A stretch of 64,000 bases of DNA from Providencia zhijiangensis. GTDB taxonomy: Bacteria; Pseudomonadota; Gammaproteobacteria; Enterobacterales; Enterobacteriaceae. The notes beneath the pieces are model-generated. The model was not told where the DNA came from and did not search any database. It saw only the letters and a list, made by a program, of their open reading frames with translations. The stretch is from positions 3,348,001 to 3,412,000 of the forward strand of contig NZ_CP135990.1 in NCBI RefSeq assembly GCF_030315915.2, in the 5' to 3' direction. Position numbers and translations under genes: made by a program. Numbering within the stretch: position 1 is the stretch's first letter; each line of letters begins with the position of its first letter. Positions 47,284 through 56,093 of this stretch are shown piece after piece.

Positions 47284-48939
47284 TTAACGGCTATACCGCT
47301 GCTGAATAAATTGCGCGCACAGCATCAAGGTTAAGCTTATCAATACCGCCAGACAGGCCATCGCCATACCGCTGCCAATGGAACCTTGCTCAAACTGGCG
47401 CCAAACAAAAATCGACACCGTTTGCATGCCAGCAGGAGCCAGTAACAGCGAGGAAACCAGCTCTCGTGATGCCACCGCAAACACCAACATCATCGCCGCC
47501 ACTAAGCTCGGTAAAACCAACGGAAATAAAATCAGTCTCAGTGACGTCATTAACCCTGCACCATGAACCCGTGCCGCATCGGATAAACTGCCGCCAATTT
47601 GCGTGAATGCCGCACTGCAATAACGCACAGGATAAGGCAGTAGTAAGCAACTATAGGCCAGCAATAAAATTCCCCAAGTATGATAGGGCGTGATGGGCCA
47701 AAACGGTTGATTCCACGCCAAAATAAGCCCCACTGCGACCACAATACCGGGAATGGCTATTGGCAGTAACGAGAGCCCATCCAGCAATGCGGCACCACGG
47801 ATCCGCTGCGCGACGACCAGCCATGCACATAAAAAGCCCAATGTCCCCGTCAATATCGCGGTTGCCGTTGCGAGAGACACACTCGTCACTAATGCATCGA
47901 GGGCTTCTGTGTGGCTATTTAACAGTCCAGCAAAATGCCGGAGCGTTAGGTTATCCAGCGTCAATCCGCCAGAAACCGTATTGGAAAATGCCGTGCCAAA
48001 CATAGCCAGTAACGGCATGCCAACCGCACAAAGCGCCACGAAAGAAAACAAACACACCGCAGGAATGCGCCAAATACCCAATGAGCGAGTCACCAATACC
48101 GCGGCTTTGCCCGTATTCGTCGCCACATTACGCCCAGACACTAACGAACGCTGTAAGGTATAAGCCAATAGCGCCAAACTGGCTAACACCAACGACAGTG
48201 ATGCCGCTCCCGGTAAATCAATCGGCCAATCGGCAAGACGCTGCTCGATATCCGTTGTCAGAACCCGAATACCATTCGGAGAGCCAATCGCCGAAGGAAT
48301 GCCGAATTCTTCAATCGCCAAAGTGAAGACCAGCAATAAACCTGCGGCAATCGAGGGCAAAGAGAGAGGCAATGTCACTCGCATAAATGCCTGCCATGCG
48401 GATGCCCCATGAACTTGTGCCACATCCGCCAAACGGTTGCCATTCGCCGCCATACTGCGGGAGACCGAAAAATAGAGCACCGGAAACAGATTTAACGACA
48501 TAATCACCACCATGCCCCCAAGGGAAAACAGGGCGCTACCGGGGCTGATGCCAAATAGTTGCTGAGAATAACCATTCGGTTGCAGGGTTAACATCCATGA
48601 AAGCCCTGCGATATAAGGTGGAATTAAAAATGGGATCAAAAACAGTAAGTCCCAAACACGGGCAAAAGGCAGGTTAAATAAGCCACGTAAAGCCCCTAAT
48701 GGGATCGCTATCACGGCACTTACCAGCGCCACACCTAAACCCAGTAAAAACGTATTTTGCAGTAAATTTACCAGTGCCGGTTCATTAAATAGATGGGTAA
48801 TCGGCTGGAAAATTTGGCTGAAATCCCCTTGTCCAAAATACGGAAATAGCGCTTGTAACACAATAAAACTCAAGGGAATAATCACTAAAATCGCCAAGGC
48901 GATTAAGATCGAAAATGGCAATAAACGACGTGTCATCAT
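47284..48939 (-). CDS. ABC transporter permease, fused double-domain (FbpB/SfuB/AfuB class)
   Basis: A 551-residue membrane protein with about twelve helices made of two homologous permease halves. Each half has an EAA-type loop (ADVAQVHGASAWQAFMRVTLPLSLP near residue 175; SDAARVHGAGLMTSLRLILFPLVLP near residue 455). This fused arrangement is typical of ferric-iron (SfuB/FbpB) and sugar-phosphate (AfuB) importers. It is the last gene of an ATPase, binding protein, permease operon on the minus strand, 59 bp after the binding protein gene. Confidence 0.9.
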   Translation of the reverse strand: MMTRRLLPFSILIALAILVIIPLSFIVLQALFPYFGQGDFSQIFQPITHLFNEPALVNLLQNTFLLGLGVALVSAVIAIPLGALRGLFNLPFARVWDLLFLIPFLIPPYIAGLSWMLTLQPNGYSQQLFGISPGSALFSLGGMVVIMSLNLFPVLYFSVSRSMAANGNRLADVAQVHGASAWQAFMRVTLPLSLPSIAAGLLLVFTLAIEEFGIPSAIGSPNGIRVLTTDIEQRLADWPIDLPGAASLSLVLASLALLAYTLQRSLVSGRNVATNTGKAAVLVTRSLGIWRIPAVCLFSFVALCAVGMPLLAMFGTAFSNTVSGGLTLDNLTLRHFAGLLNSHTEALDALVTSVSLATATAILTGTLGFLCAWLVVAQRIRGAALLDGLSLLPIAIPGIVVAVGLILAWNQPFWPITPYHTWGILLLAYSCLLLPYPVRYCSAAFTQIGGSLSDAARVHGAGLMTSLRLILFPLVLPSLVAAMMLVFAVASRELVSSLLLAPAGMQTVSIFVWRQFEQGSIGSGMAMACLAVLISLTLMLCAQFIQQRYSR

Positions 48940-48998
48940 CAGAAAATCAGCTCCTGCTGGGTCGCTAATGCCACCCAGCGGCGAGGAAGAGAAAACCG

Positions 48999-49997
48999 TT
49001 AGCGGAAAATACCGCTAAAGCGAGATAACACGCTGCTGCGCTCTGCGCTGTCGGTAGTCGGTTCTGGCAACAGTTTTAACGTCGAAAAATCAGGCCGCTT
49101 GCCAGCAACATCCGTTCTGGCTGGCATTAACCAGGCATCTGCCACGATTTTCTGACCTTCAGGGGAGAGCACGTAATCAACAAAAGCTTTAGCTTCATTT
49201 TGCTGTTTACTGCTATTTAAAATCATCATGGGACGTGGCGCGATGGCCGTTCCACTACTTGGGAAAATCACCTCGATGGATTCACCTTCCGCGATGCTAC
49301 CGTAAGCCACATAGTCGACTGCACCAAATACAGCCGCTTTTGCTCCTTGCAACACAGGCGTTAACGCTTGCGCATTCGGGCCAGAAATCACCATTCCATT
49401 AGCTTTTAATTCAGAGAATAGCGTCCATGCGGCATCTGGTTTCGCATTCTGTAATCCCAACAATAAGTCTAACGATGCCCCTGACAATGCAGGGTCTGGC
49501 ATGGTGACTTTGTCTTTAAAAACTGGCTGAGCTAGATCTGCCCAATCTGTTGGCTTCGGCGTGCCACTTTTACTGTTCCAAACAATCCCCAAGGCGGAGA
49601 TCCCTTGTGCCACATAGTATGGTGTTTTGAATTGCGCAGGCACTTTTTCGGCATTTGGGCTTTCATACGCCAGTAACCAGCCTTTTTGCTGAAGGTCTAC
49701 CGCGGTATCCCATGAGGCAGAAATCAAGACATCCGCACGCGGGTTGGCCTGTTCCGCTTCTAAGCGCGCCATCACCTTGCCAGTCGTTGCCTGAAACACA
49801 TCCACTTTCACGCCCGTTTGCTTTTCATACCCCGCGGCTAGCTGTTTTGCCATCGCCCCTGGCCCTGCGGTGTAGACGGTCAAGGCATGGGAAGAAACGG
49901 AAAATAGTGCGCAGGATAATCCTAAACTCATTGCGATACCTTTCATGGAAAAATGGTTTGATAACATCAGCTTTTGCATAACAGAGTCTCTCTTCAT
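48999..49997 (-). CDS. ABC transporter periplasmic binding protein (FbpA/AfuA class)
   Basis: A 332-residue protein whose signal peptide core is MKGIAMSLGLSCALFSVSSHA, preceded by up to 17 further residues from the start that overlaps the ATPase stop (ATGA). The mature protein opens LTVYTAGPGAMAKQLAAGYEKQTG and has ADVLISASWD, ISALGIVWNSK and PALSGASLDLLLG. Ferric-iron binders usually carry a Tyr-Tyr pair near residue 195-220; here the equivalent stretch is FGAVDYVAYGSIAEGE without adjacent tyrosines. The cargo may therefore be a sugar phosphate or phosphonate rather than iron (inference). Confidence 0.85.
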   Translation of the reverse strand: MKRDSVMQKLMLSNHFSMKGIAMSLGLSCALFSVSSHALTVYTAGPGAMAKQLAAGYEKQTGVKVDVFQATTGKVMARLEAEQANPRADVLISASWDTAVDLQQKGWLLAYESPNAEKVPAQFKTPYYVAQGISALGIVWNSKSGTPKPTDWADLAQPVFKDKVTMPDPALSGASLDLLLGLQNAKPDAAWTLFSELKANGMVISGPNAQALTPVLQGAKAAVFGAVDYVAYGSIAEGESIEVIFPSSGTAIAPRPMMILNSSKQQNEAKAFVDYVLSPEGQKIVADAWLMPARTDVAGKRPDFSTLKLLPEPTTDSAERSSVLSRFSGIFR

Positions 49998-50746
49998 AAG
50001 GTGGCCAAACTGTCTATTTTGCCGTTTTGCATATGAGCGATTTGATGCGCCAATGCATGGGCTTCTGCAGGATCGTGAGTGACATAAACGGCGGTAATTT
50101 CTAATGCGCGAAGTAGCTGCGCCATCTCATCACACAGAGAACGGCGTAAAGCAACATCAAGGTTAGAAAGGGGTTCATCAAACAATAAAATTTCAGGTTC
50201 CGCGATAATGGCGCGGGCTAATGCCACCCGCTGCTGCTGACCGCCAGAGAGGTCGGCAGGTTTACGCTTGGCAAAACCTGCTAATCCAACCCGCTCTAAG
50301 GCTTGGTTCACCCTATCCTCTATCGCTTGACGCGCCACTTTGCGCATACGTAAAGGAAAAGCCACGTTCTGAAATACGGTCATGTGAGGCCAAAGTGCAT
50401 AATCTTGAAACACCATACCGAGATTGCGCTGTTCCGGCGGGACAAGTCGCTGGGCACTTGCGACCAGCTTTTCATTCAATAAAATCTCGCCTGAGCTTGG
50501 TTGCAATAACCCCGCTAACAGCTTCAATAAGGTACTTTTACCGCAACCGGAGGGGCCTAATAGCGCTAAGATAGAGCCTTTTGCGACGGTCAGATCAATC
50601 CCATCCAGCACCGTTTGATGAGCAAAAACTTGAGAGAGTTTGTGAATAGAAATCATCGGATGCTGCGAGGCTAATTGCGCATTCGCTGCGTTAGCTTTTT
50701 GAAAAGCATCCTGACTCCCATTCAATGAAGAGAGTGCGTTTAACAT
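49994..50746 (-). CDS. ABC transporter ATP-binding protein (FbpC/AfuC/PotA-like)
   Basis: A 250-residue ATPase with Walker A GPSGCGKST, signature [15 protein letters not shown], Walker B ILLFDEPLSNLD and switch YVTHDPAEAHAL. It lacks the long C-terminal TOBE domain of FbpC and PotA, ending about 30 residues after the switch. The first 30 residues (MLNALSSLNGSQDAFQKANA...) are not family-like, so translation may instead start at an internal ATG at 50656 (MISIHKLSQVF). It is the first gene of the importer operon and overlaps the binding-protein gene by 4 bases. Confidence 0.88.
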   Translation of the reverse strand: MLNALSSLNGSQDAFQKANAANAQLASQHPMISIHKLSQVFAHQTVLDGIDLTVAKGSILALLGPSGCGKSTLLKLLAGLLQPSSGEILLNEKLVASAQRLVPPEQRNLGMVFQDYALWPHMTVFQNVAFPLRMRKVARQAIEDRVNQALERVGLAGFAKRKPADLSGGQQQRVALARAIIAEPEILLFDEPLSNLDVALRRSLCDEMAQLLRALEITAVYVTHDPAEAHALAHQIAHMQNGKIDSLATL

Positions 50747-50917
50747 ACATTGTTATCCTCTTTGGGACTTAATCGTTATCGAGGATGCTACGAAAGGAAT
50801 GGGTCAGTGAGATGACAAATTTATGATGGAATAATGACAGGGTGAATGGCATCAATGGGATTATTAATATAATAAATAAGATAGGAAAGGATGAGTTTCC
50901 TCACCCTTCCCATCATT

Positions 50918-52636
50918 TTATTCAGTCGTCGATTGAGCTTGATGGACTGCAATATAACGCTGATAACGCTGTGGTTTTAAGCGGCTTAAATCCACCAAAA
51001 CCAAACCGTCAATGCAGTCGTTAAACGCAGGGTCGGTACCAAAATCAATAAACTGCACGCCACCTGGCTCACACAGCTCCGTATACTGTTTATACAGAGT
51101 CGGAATAGAGCAGCCAATATTGCTGAGTAAGCTTTTTAGCTTCACTAAATCTTCTTGATAGTTATTGCCATCAAACTGGGCTAAAACCTGTGGTAGTGAC
51201 GCGGGATACGGCTTACGGGATTGCGCCATTGCCAGCTCCGAGGAGAAATAAAGGCGATAAAAGGCAATCAGCAAATCACGCGCAGCAACGGGCATACTTC
51301 CTGAGATAGACACAGGGCCAAATAGATAACGATATTGCGGATACTTCGCTAAATACGCGCCAATACCTAACCAAAGATAATCTAAGCCACGTTTTCCCCA
51401 ATAGGCAGGCTGAATAAAACTGCGTCCTAATTCAATCCCTTGCGCCAAAATAGGCATCATGTCTTGGTTATAGTGGAACAGGCTATTACTGTAGATCCCC
51501 TCTAACCCTTTTTTCTCTAGTTGCTGCTCCGTCGGCACAAATCGGTATGCGCCCACCACTTCTAAATCCTCTTCATCCCATAAAATAAGATGGTAATAAT
51601 CGTCATCGAAACTATCGAGATCGCGGCGTCGACCGGAGCCTTCCCCCACCGCACGAAATGCGATTTCCCGCAATCGCCCTAGCTCACGTAAAATCGGCGT
51701 TCGCTCTTCTTGCTGGCGCTGATAGAGGTAAATAATTTTACCATCGGGAGTGACGCCTAATTGTTCGCAAACCGCTAGCGCCTTTTTCAGTTCAATGCGA
51801 TCTTCAGGTAACGCGATTGGGGCTTCACAGGTAAACAGCCCGGCTTTTCCTTTGCCTAGCAGATACACATGGCGACGAAACCGCTCTGCCAGTTCATTAT
51901 CATTCGTTCGCCCGTCATACCATTGGGAAAACGGGATGCGCCCACCGATGCGTAATTTGATGCGATTATTGCGCTGCTTGAACATTTCGTTCACCAACAT
52001 CAAAGCCGATAGCGGCTTATACACCAAGGATGTTGTGTAGAACAGCAGGCTGTTATGGGCTTGCACATGCACAGGAACAATCGGTGCGCGAGATTTGGCG
52101 GCTAAACGTAAAAAACCTGTGCGCCAATGACAATCACGAACGCCTTTCGTGCTCCAGCGAGAAACTTCCCCCGCAGGGAAAACAACCAAGGCCCCTTGGT
52201 TATCAAGATGCGATTGCATGCCGACGACTTGCTGGCGGTTGGTGCGATTGCCAACATTATCAACAGGAATAAATAAGCTTTGAAGTGGCTCAAGGTAACT
52301 GAGCATTTGGTTGGCGACGATTTTGACATCGGGTCTAACTGTTGCCACTGCGCGTAAAATTGCGAGCCCATCAAGGGAGCCAATCGGATGATTTGCAACA
52401 AATAAGACCAGCCCTTGGCTTGGGATATTCTCTAAATCCCCATCGCCTAATTCGCAACGGACATTCAAGTCATTCATAAACTGCTCGACAAGATCGAGCC
52501 CTTTTAAGTGCGGATAATCTTCAGCAAGCTGCTGGAAATCTCTTTCATGTAATAAACGCTTTAATAACTTCCGTTTCCAAGCGGGCAGTGTTTGCTGCGG
52601 AAAAGCACTTTCCAGTAAAGCATCAACACTAAACAT
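50918..52636 (-). CDS. Bifunctional ornithine-lipid synthase-like acyltransferase (OlsF type)
   Basis: A 572-residue two-domain protein. The N-terminal half is a PlsC-like acyltransferase with VLFVANHPIGSLDGLAIL (His...Asp catalytic motif, about residues 80-97), an FIPVDNVGNRTNRQQV stretch and VVFPAGEVSR. The C-terminal half (from about 290) is a GNAT/OlsB-like N-acyltransferase with VVGAYRFVPTEQQLEKKGLEGIYSNSLFHY, ELGRSFIQPAYWGKRGLDYLWLGIGAYL and LFGPVSISGSM. Serratia OlsF has this fusion and makes ornithine lipid by N- then O-acylation (known). AGAGGA lies before the ATG. Its first 49 codons and promoter are within a 722-bp tandem duplication. Confidence 0.82.
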   Translation of the reverse strand: MFSVDALLESAFPQQTLPAWKRKLLKRLLHERDFQQLAEDYPHLKGLDLVEQFMNDLNVRCELGDGDLENIPSQGLVLFVANHPIGSLDGLAILRAVATVRPDVKIVANQMLSYLEPLQSLFIPVDNVGNRTNRQQVVGMQSHLDNQGALVVFPAGEVSRWSTKGVRDCHWRTGFLRLAAKSRAPIVPVHVQAHNSLLFYTTSLVYKPLSALMLVNEMFKQRNNRIKLRIGGRIPFSQWYDGRTNDNELAERFRRHVYLLGKGKAGLFTCEAPIALPEDRIELKKALAVCEQLGVTPDGKIIYLYQRQQEERTPILRELGRLREIAFRAVGEGSGRRRDLDSFDDDYYHLILWDEEDLEVVGAYRFVPTEQQLEKKGLEGIYSNSLFHYNQDMMPILAQGIELGRSFIQPAYWGKRGLDYLWLGIGAYLAKYPQYRYLFGPVSISGSMPVAARDLLIAFYRLYFSSELAMAQSRKPYPASLPQVLAQFDGNNYQEDLVKLKSLLSNIGCSIPTLYKQYTELCEPGGVQFIDFGTDPAFNDCIDGLVLVDLSRLKPQRYQRYIAVHQAQSTTE

Positions 52637-52749
52637 AATGAAGTCCTCTCACATGCGCGTTATTGGCAAATTTAAGTCATAATAATGACGAATAAATAAC
52701 CACTTTGTGACAAGATTATGAAATAAATGATGCAAGAACTATACGTCAT

Positions 52750-52769
52750 TGTCCGAGAAATCCTCGACA
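52750..52769 (+). promoter_or_regulatory. Candidate FhlA activator site, copy 1
   Basis: TGTCCGAGAAATCCTCGACA is a near-palindrome (TGTC...GACA) about 100-120 bp upstream of the sigma-54 promoter of the truncated fdhF copy. This is where FhlA upstream activator sites lie in E. coli fdhF. The match to the FhlA consensus is judged by eye. Confidence 0.5.
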
Positions 52770-52870
52770 CTTTTGACGATTTCTTCTCCATTTAGCTTTT
52801 GTTTACTTTTCACCTAAAAATATTTTCTTTTTATTCAGTTAATTACAAATTCAGTCTTCGCTAAAAAAAC

Positions 52871-52886
52871 TGGCACAAACCCTGCA
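52871..52886 (+). promoter_or_regulatory. Sigma-54 (RpoN) promoter, copy 1
   Basis: TGGCACAAACCCTGCA has the invariant GG and GC exactly ten bases apart (GG-N10-GC), as required for -24/-12 promoters. It drives only the truncated fdhF copy. It is identical to the promoter at 53593. Confidence 0.85.
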
Positions 52887-52941
52887 TTAGCTCTCTTGAA
52901 AGAGCGGGAAACCGCTACACAAAAATAGAGGAGCAATGTTG

Positions 52942-53229
52942 ATGGAAAAAGTCATCACCGTCTGCCCGTATTGCGCCTCAGGCTGTAAAATCAACCTGAA
53001 GGTGGAGAACGGGAAGATCATAGGCGCTGAAGGCGCAAATGGTCACACAAATGAAGGGGAGCTTTGCCTGAAAGGTTACTATGGCTGGGACTTCATTCAT
53101 GACACTAAAATTTTAACGCCGCGTTTAAAAAACCCGATGATCCGCCGTCAACGTGGTGGCAAATTAGAGGTCGTTTCTTGGGAGGAAGCCATTGAATTTG
53201 CAAGCTCCCGTTTGATCGAGCCCTTTTAA
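52942..53229 (+). pseudogene. Truncated fdhF copy (first 90 codons)
   Basis: Starts at the same ATG as the full gene (MEKVITVCPYCASGCKIN) with AGGAG 8 bases upstream and runs to SSRL, then reads IEPF from antisense olsF before a stop. The 95-residue product would contain all four [4Fe-4S] ligands (CPYCASGC and LCLKG) but none of the molybdopterin or selenocysteine regions. It keeps a full sigma-54 promoter, so it could be expressed as a small, probably unstable, iron-sulfur fragment. Confidence 0.88.
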
Positions 53230-53358
53230 GTGCGGATAATCTTCAGCAAGCTGCTGGAAATCTCTTTCATGTAATAAACGCTTTAATAACTTCCGTTTCC
53301 AAGCGGGCAGTGTTTGCTGCGGAAAAGCACTTTCCAGTAAAGCATCAACACTAAACAT
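53164..53358 (-). pseudogene. Truncated olsF-like copy (first 49 codons)
   Basis: Identical to the start of the olsF-like gene up to HLKGLD. It then reads 15 residues of antisense fdhF (QTGACKFNGFLPRNDL) and stops. It is a by-product of the tandem duplication and is not expected to be functional. Confidence 0.88.
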
Positions 53359-53471
53359 AATGAAGTCCTCTCACATGCGCGTTATTGGCAAATTTAAGTC
53401 ATAATAATGACGAATAAATAACCACTTTGTGACAAGATTATGAAATAAATGATGCAAGAACTATACGTCAT

Positions 53472-53491
53472 TGTCCGAGAAATCCTCGACA
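53472..53491 (+). promoter_or_regulatory. Candidate FhlA activator site, copy 2
   Basis: Same TGTCCGAG...CTCGACA near-palindrome as at 52750, now 102 bp upstream of the promoter of the intact fdhF. It is an expected binding region for the formate-responsive activator FhlA, whose gene in this window is truncated. Confidence 0.5.
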
Positions 53492-53592
53492 CTTTTGACG
53501 ATTTCTTCTCCATTTAGCTTTTGTTTACTTTTCACCTAAAAATATTTTCTTTTTATTCAGTTAATTACAAATTCAGTCTTCGCTAAAAAAAC

Positions 53593-53608
53593 TGGCACAA
53601 ACCCTGCA
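53593..53608 (+). promoter_or_regulatory. Sigma-54 (RpoN) promoter of fdhF
   Basis: TGGCACAAACCCTGCA with GG-N10-GC spacing, 56 bp upstream of the fdhF start. In E. coli fdhF is an RpoN/FhlA-dependent gene of the formate regulon, which agrees with this element. Confidence 0.88.
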
Positions 53609-53663
53609 TTAGCTCTCTTGAAAGAGCGGGAAACCGCTACACAAAAATAGAGGAGCAATGTTG

Positions 53664-55811
53664 ATGGAAAAAGTCATCACCGTCTGCCCGTATTGCGCCT
53701 CAGGCTGTAAAATCAACCTGAAGGTGGAGAACGGGAAGATCATAGGCGCTGAAGGCGCAAATGGTCACACAAATGAAGGGGAGCTTTGCCTGAAAGGTTA
53801 CTATGGCTGGGACTTCATTCATGACACTAAAATTTTAACGCCGCGTTTAAAAAACCCGATGATCCGCCGTCAACGTGGTGGCAAATTAGAGGTCGTTTCT
53901 TGGGAGGAAGCCATTGAATTTGCAAGCTCCCGTTTATTAGCCATCAAAGAAAAATATGGCCCAAAAGCCATCATGACGACAGGCTCTTCCCGCGGTCCGG
54001 GTAACGAAGCTAACTTCGTGATGCAGAAATTTGTTCGTGCAGCGGTCGGTAGTAACAATATCGACTGCTGTGCTCGTGTCTGACACGGCCCTTCGGTTGC
54101 AGGTCTGCAGCGTTCGGTCGGTAATGGCGCAATGAGCAACTCAATTGTTGAAATTGAGGATACCAAATGTATTTTTGTCTTCGGTTATAACGCCGCGGAC
54201 TCACATCCTATTGTCGCTCGCCGTATTTTAAAAGCGAAAGAGAAAGGGGCACAAATTATTGTCTGCGACCCGCGTTATATTGAAACCGCGCGTATTGCAG
54301 ATATTCACTTACCACTGAAAAACGGTTCGAATATCGCATTATTGAATGCGTTAGCCTACGTTATCATCGAGGAAAATCTGTATGACCATGCCTTTATCGA
54401 GGCACATACCGATAAATTCGACGAATATCGTGCATTAGTCGCGCCATACACACCTGAATCAGTTGAAGAGATCACCGGCATCAAAGCCGAGGATATCCGC
54501 AGAACTGCACGGATGTACGCTAAAGCTGAAAATGCCACCATTTTATGGGGCATGGGTGTGACTCAGTTCTATCAAGGGGTAGAGACAGTTCAGTCTCTGA
54601 CCAGCTTGGCATTACTGACAGGCAACCTTGGCAAGCCGCATGTGGGTGTGGGTCCTGTACGTGGTCAAAATAACGTACAAGGTGCCTGCGATATGGGCGC
54701 ATTACCAAATACGCTGCCGGGCTACCAGTATGTTTCAGATAAAGCGGCACTCGAGAAATTCGCCAAATTCTGGGGCATTGACGCAATGCCGGATGAAAAT
54801 GGTATTCCACTGAGTGAAGTCCCTCACTTTATCGATGAAGGCGTGCTGAAAGCACACTATGTGATGGGTGAAGATCCACTGCAAACAGAGCCGGATTTAG
54901 CAACGATCCGCCGCACGTTCGACAAACTTGAGCTGTTAATCGTGCAAGATATCTTTATGACTAAAACCGCGTCAATTGCAGACGTGATTTTCCCAGCCAC
55001 TTCTTGGGGGGAACATGAAGGTGTTTATACGGCGGCTGACCGTGGTTTCCAACGCTTCTATAAAGCGGTAGAGCCTGTGGGTGATGTGAAAACTGACTGG
55101 GAAATCATCAGTTTAATGTCAACCGCAATGGGCTACCCAATGCACTACAACAACACCAAAGAAATTTGGGATGAGCTGCGTGAGCTTTGCCCGATTTATT
55201 TTGGTGCGACTTACGAGAAAATGGCGGGCTTGGCATACATTCAATGGCCATGTCGTACATTAGAAAGTGAAGGCACTGAGTACCTGTATGAAGGTGGTAA
55301 TTTCGATACACCAAATGGTCGCGGTCAATTCTTCACTTGCGAATGGCGTCCACCAATCGACCAAGTCAGTGCTGAGTACCCAATGGTTCTTGCCACCGTG
55401 CGTGAAGTGGGTCACTACTCTTGCCGCTCTATGACCGGTAACTGTAAAGCCCTTGCATCTCTTGCTGACGAACCGGGTTTTGTTCAGATCAATACGGCCG
55501 ATGCGAAAGCGTTAGGCATTAAGGATCAGGAACTGGTTTGGGTCTGTTCACGACAAGGTAAAGTCATCACTCGCGCCAATATCAGCGACCGCCCAAATAA
55601 AGGCGCCGTATATATGACGTATCAGTGGTGGATTGGTGCTTGTAATGAGCTGGTCGCCGAAAACTTAAGCCCGATAACCAAAACACCAGAATACAAATAT
55701 TGTGCGGTGCGTGTTGAGCCAATCGCGGATCAACATCAAGCCGAGCATTATGTGGTTCAGGAGTATACGGGTATCAAGCGTCGCTTACGTGAGGCGGCCG
55801 AAGGTTTATAG
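53664..55811 (+). CDS. fdhF: Formate dehydrogenase H, selenocysteine-containing (FdhF)
   Basis: A 715-residue molybdopterin enzyme, the same length as E. coli FdhF. The ATG at 53664 is chosen over 53658 because AGGAG then has 8-base spacing and the N-terminus aligns. The [4Fe-4S] ligands are in CPYCASGC and the Cys of LCLKG. The in-frame TGA at 54081-54083 is codon 140, in DCCARV-Sec-HGPSVAG, exactly the E. coli selenocysteine position, and a SECIS-like hairpin follows. Pterin-binding stretches are VFGYNAADSHP, GMGVTQFYQG and GPVRGQNNVQGACDMG. It oxidises formate to CO2 as part of formate hydrogenlyase under fermentation. It requires selA/B/C/D elsewhere in the genome. Confidence 0.96.
54081..54124 (+). 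promoter_or_regulatory. Bacterial SECIS element directing UGA to selenocysteine
   Basis: Begins with the TGA and continues through a hairpin whose apex is TGCAGGTCTGCA, containing the GGTC/T loop recognised by SelB. Primary sequence is very close to the E. coli fdhF SECIS (as recalled), with changes mainly in the lower stem. The conserved reading frame on both sides supports recoding rather than a nonsense mutation. Confidence 0.9.
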
Positions 55812-55824
55812 TTTGTTTTAACGC

Positions 55825-55869
55825 TTTGCACTGTAGGAATGCGAATATAAAGCAAACCTACAGTGCAAA
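55825..55869 (+). terminator. Hairpin after fdhF
   Basis: TTTGCACTGTAGG (55825-55837) and CCTACAGTGCAAA (55857-55869) form a perfect 13-bp stem 14 bases after the fdhF stop. The tail TTATATT is a weak T run. Confidence 0.7.
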
Positions 55870-56093
55870 TTATATTAAAAGCTACCGATATTAAAAATCA
55901 CCTAACGATAATAAACATCGCCATTCAACAAGCGACTAAAATAAAATATTAATCGCCATTAAAAACTATTTAATAAAAAAATAACCTTCCAACAAAATAA
56001 TCAACATCCTTTATTTTCACTGATTATTTTCCCTTTCCTTTTTATCTTTTCCCTTTCTCTTTCCCTTTTCCTTTTTCTTTGCCAGCTTCTACC
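55870..56093. other. AT-rich spacer with a long polypyrimidine tract
   Basis: No gene. From about 56026 to 56080 the plus strand is almost only C and T (repeated CCCTTT and CTTTTT blocks, broken by one TTTA). This is a homopurine/homopyrimidine stretch of about 55 bp. It lies between the ends of the convergent fdhF and fhlA genes. Confidence 0.6.

Larger units (their letters stand above)
52492..53213. repeat. 722-bp tandem direct duplication, copy 1
   Basis: Bases 52492-53213 and 53214-53935 appear identical on reading. The copy spans the first 49 codons of the olsF-like gene, the whole olsF-fdhF intergenic region with its sigma-54 promoter, and the first 90 codons of fdhF. The bases flanking the junction differ (A before 52492, T before 53214; A after 53935, G after 53213). 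There is thus no microhomology beyond the junction itself. Both full-length genes survive at the outer sides. Confidence 0.93.
53214..53935. repeat. 722-bp tandem direct duplication, copy 2
   Basis: Second copy, directly abutting the first. It supplies the promoter and 5' part of the full-length fdhF. At its left edge it carries a 3'-truncated olsF start on the minus strand. No insertion sequence lies at either edge. Confidence 0.93.

Noticed and set aside
54081..54083. Nonsense mutation splitting fdhF
   Set aside because: TGA lies at the known selenocysteine position, is followed by a SECIS hairpin, and the frame continues intact to the normal C-terminus.
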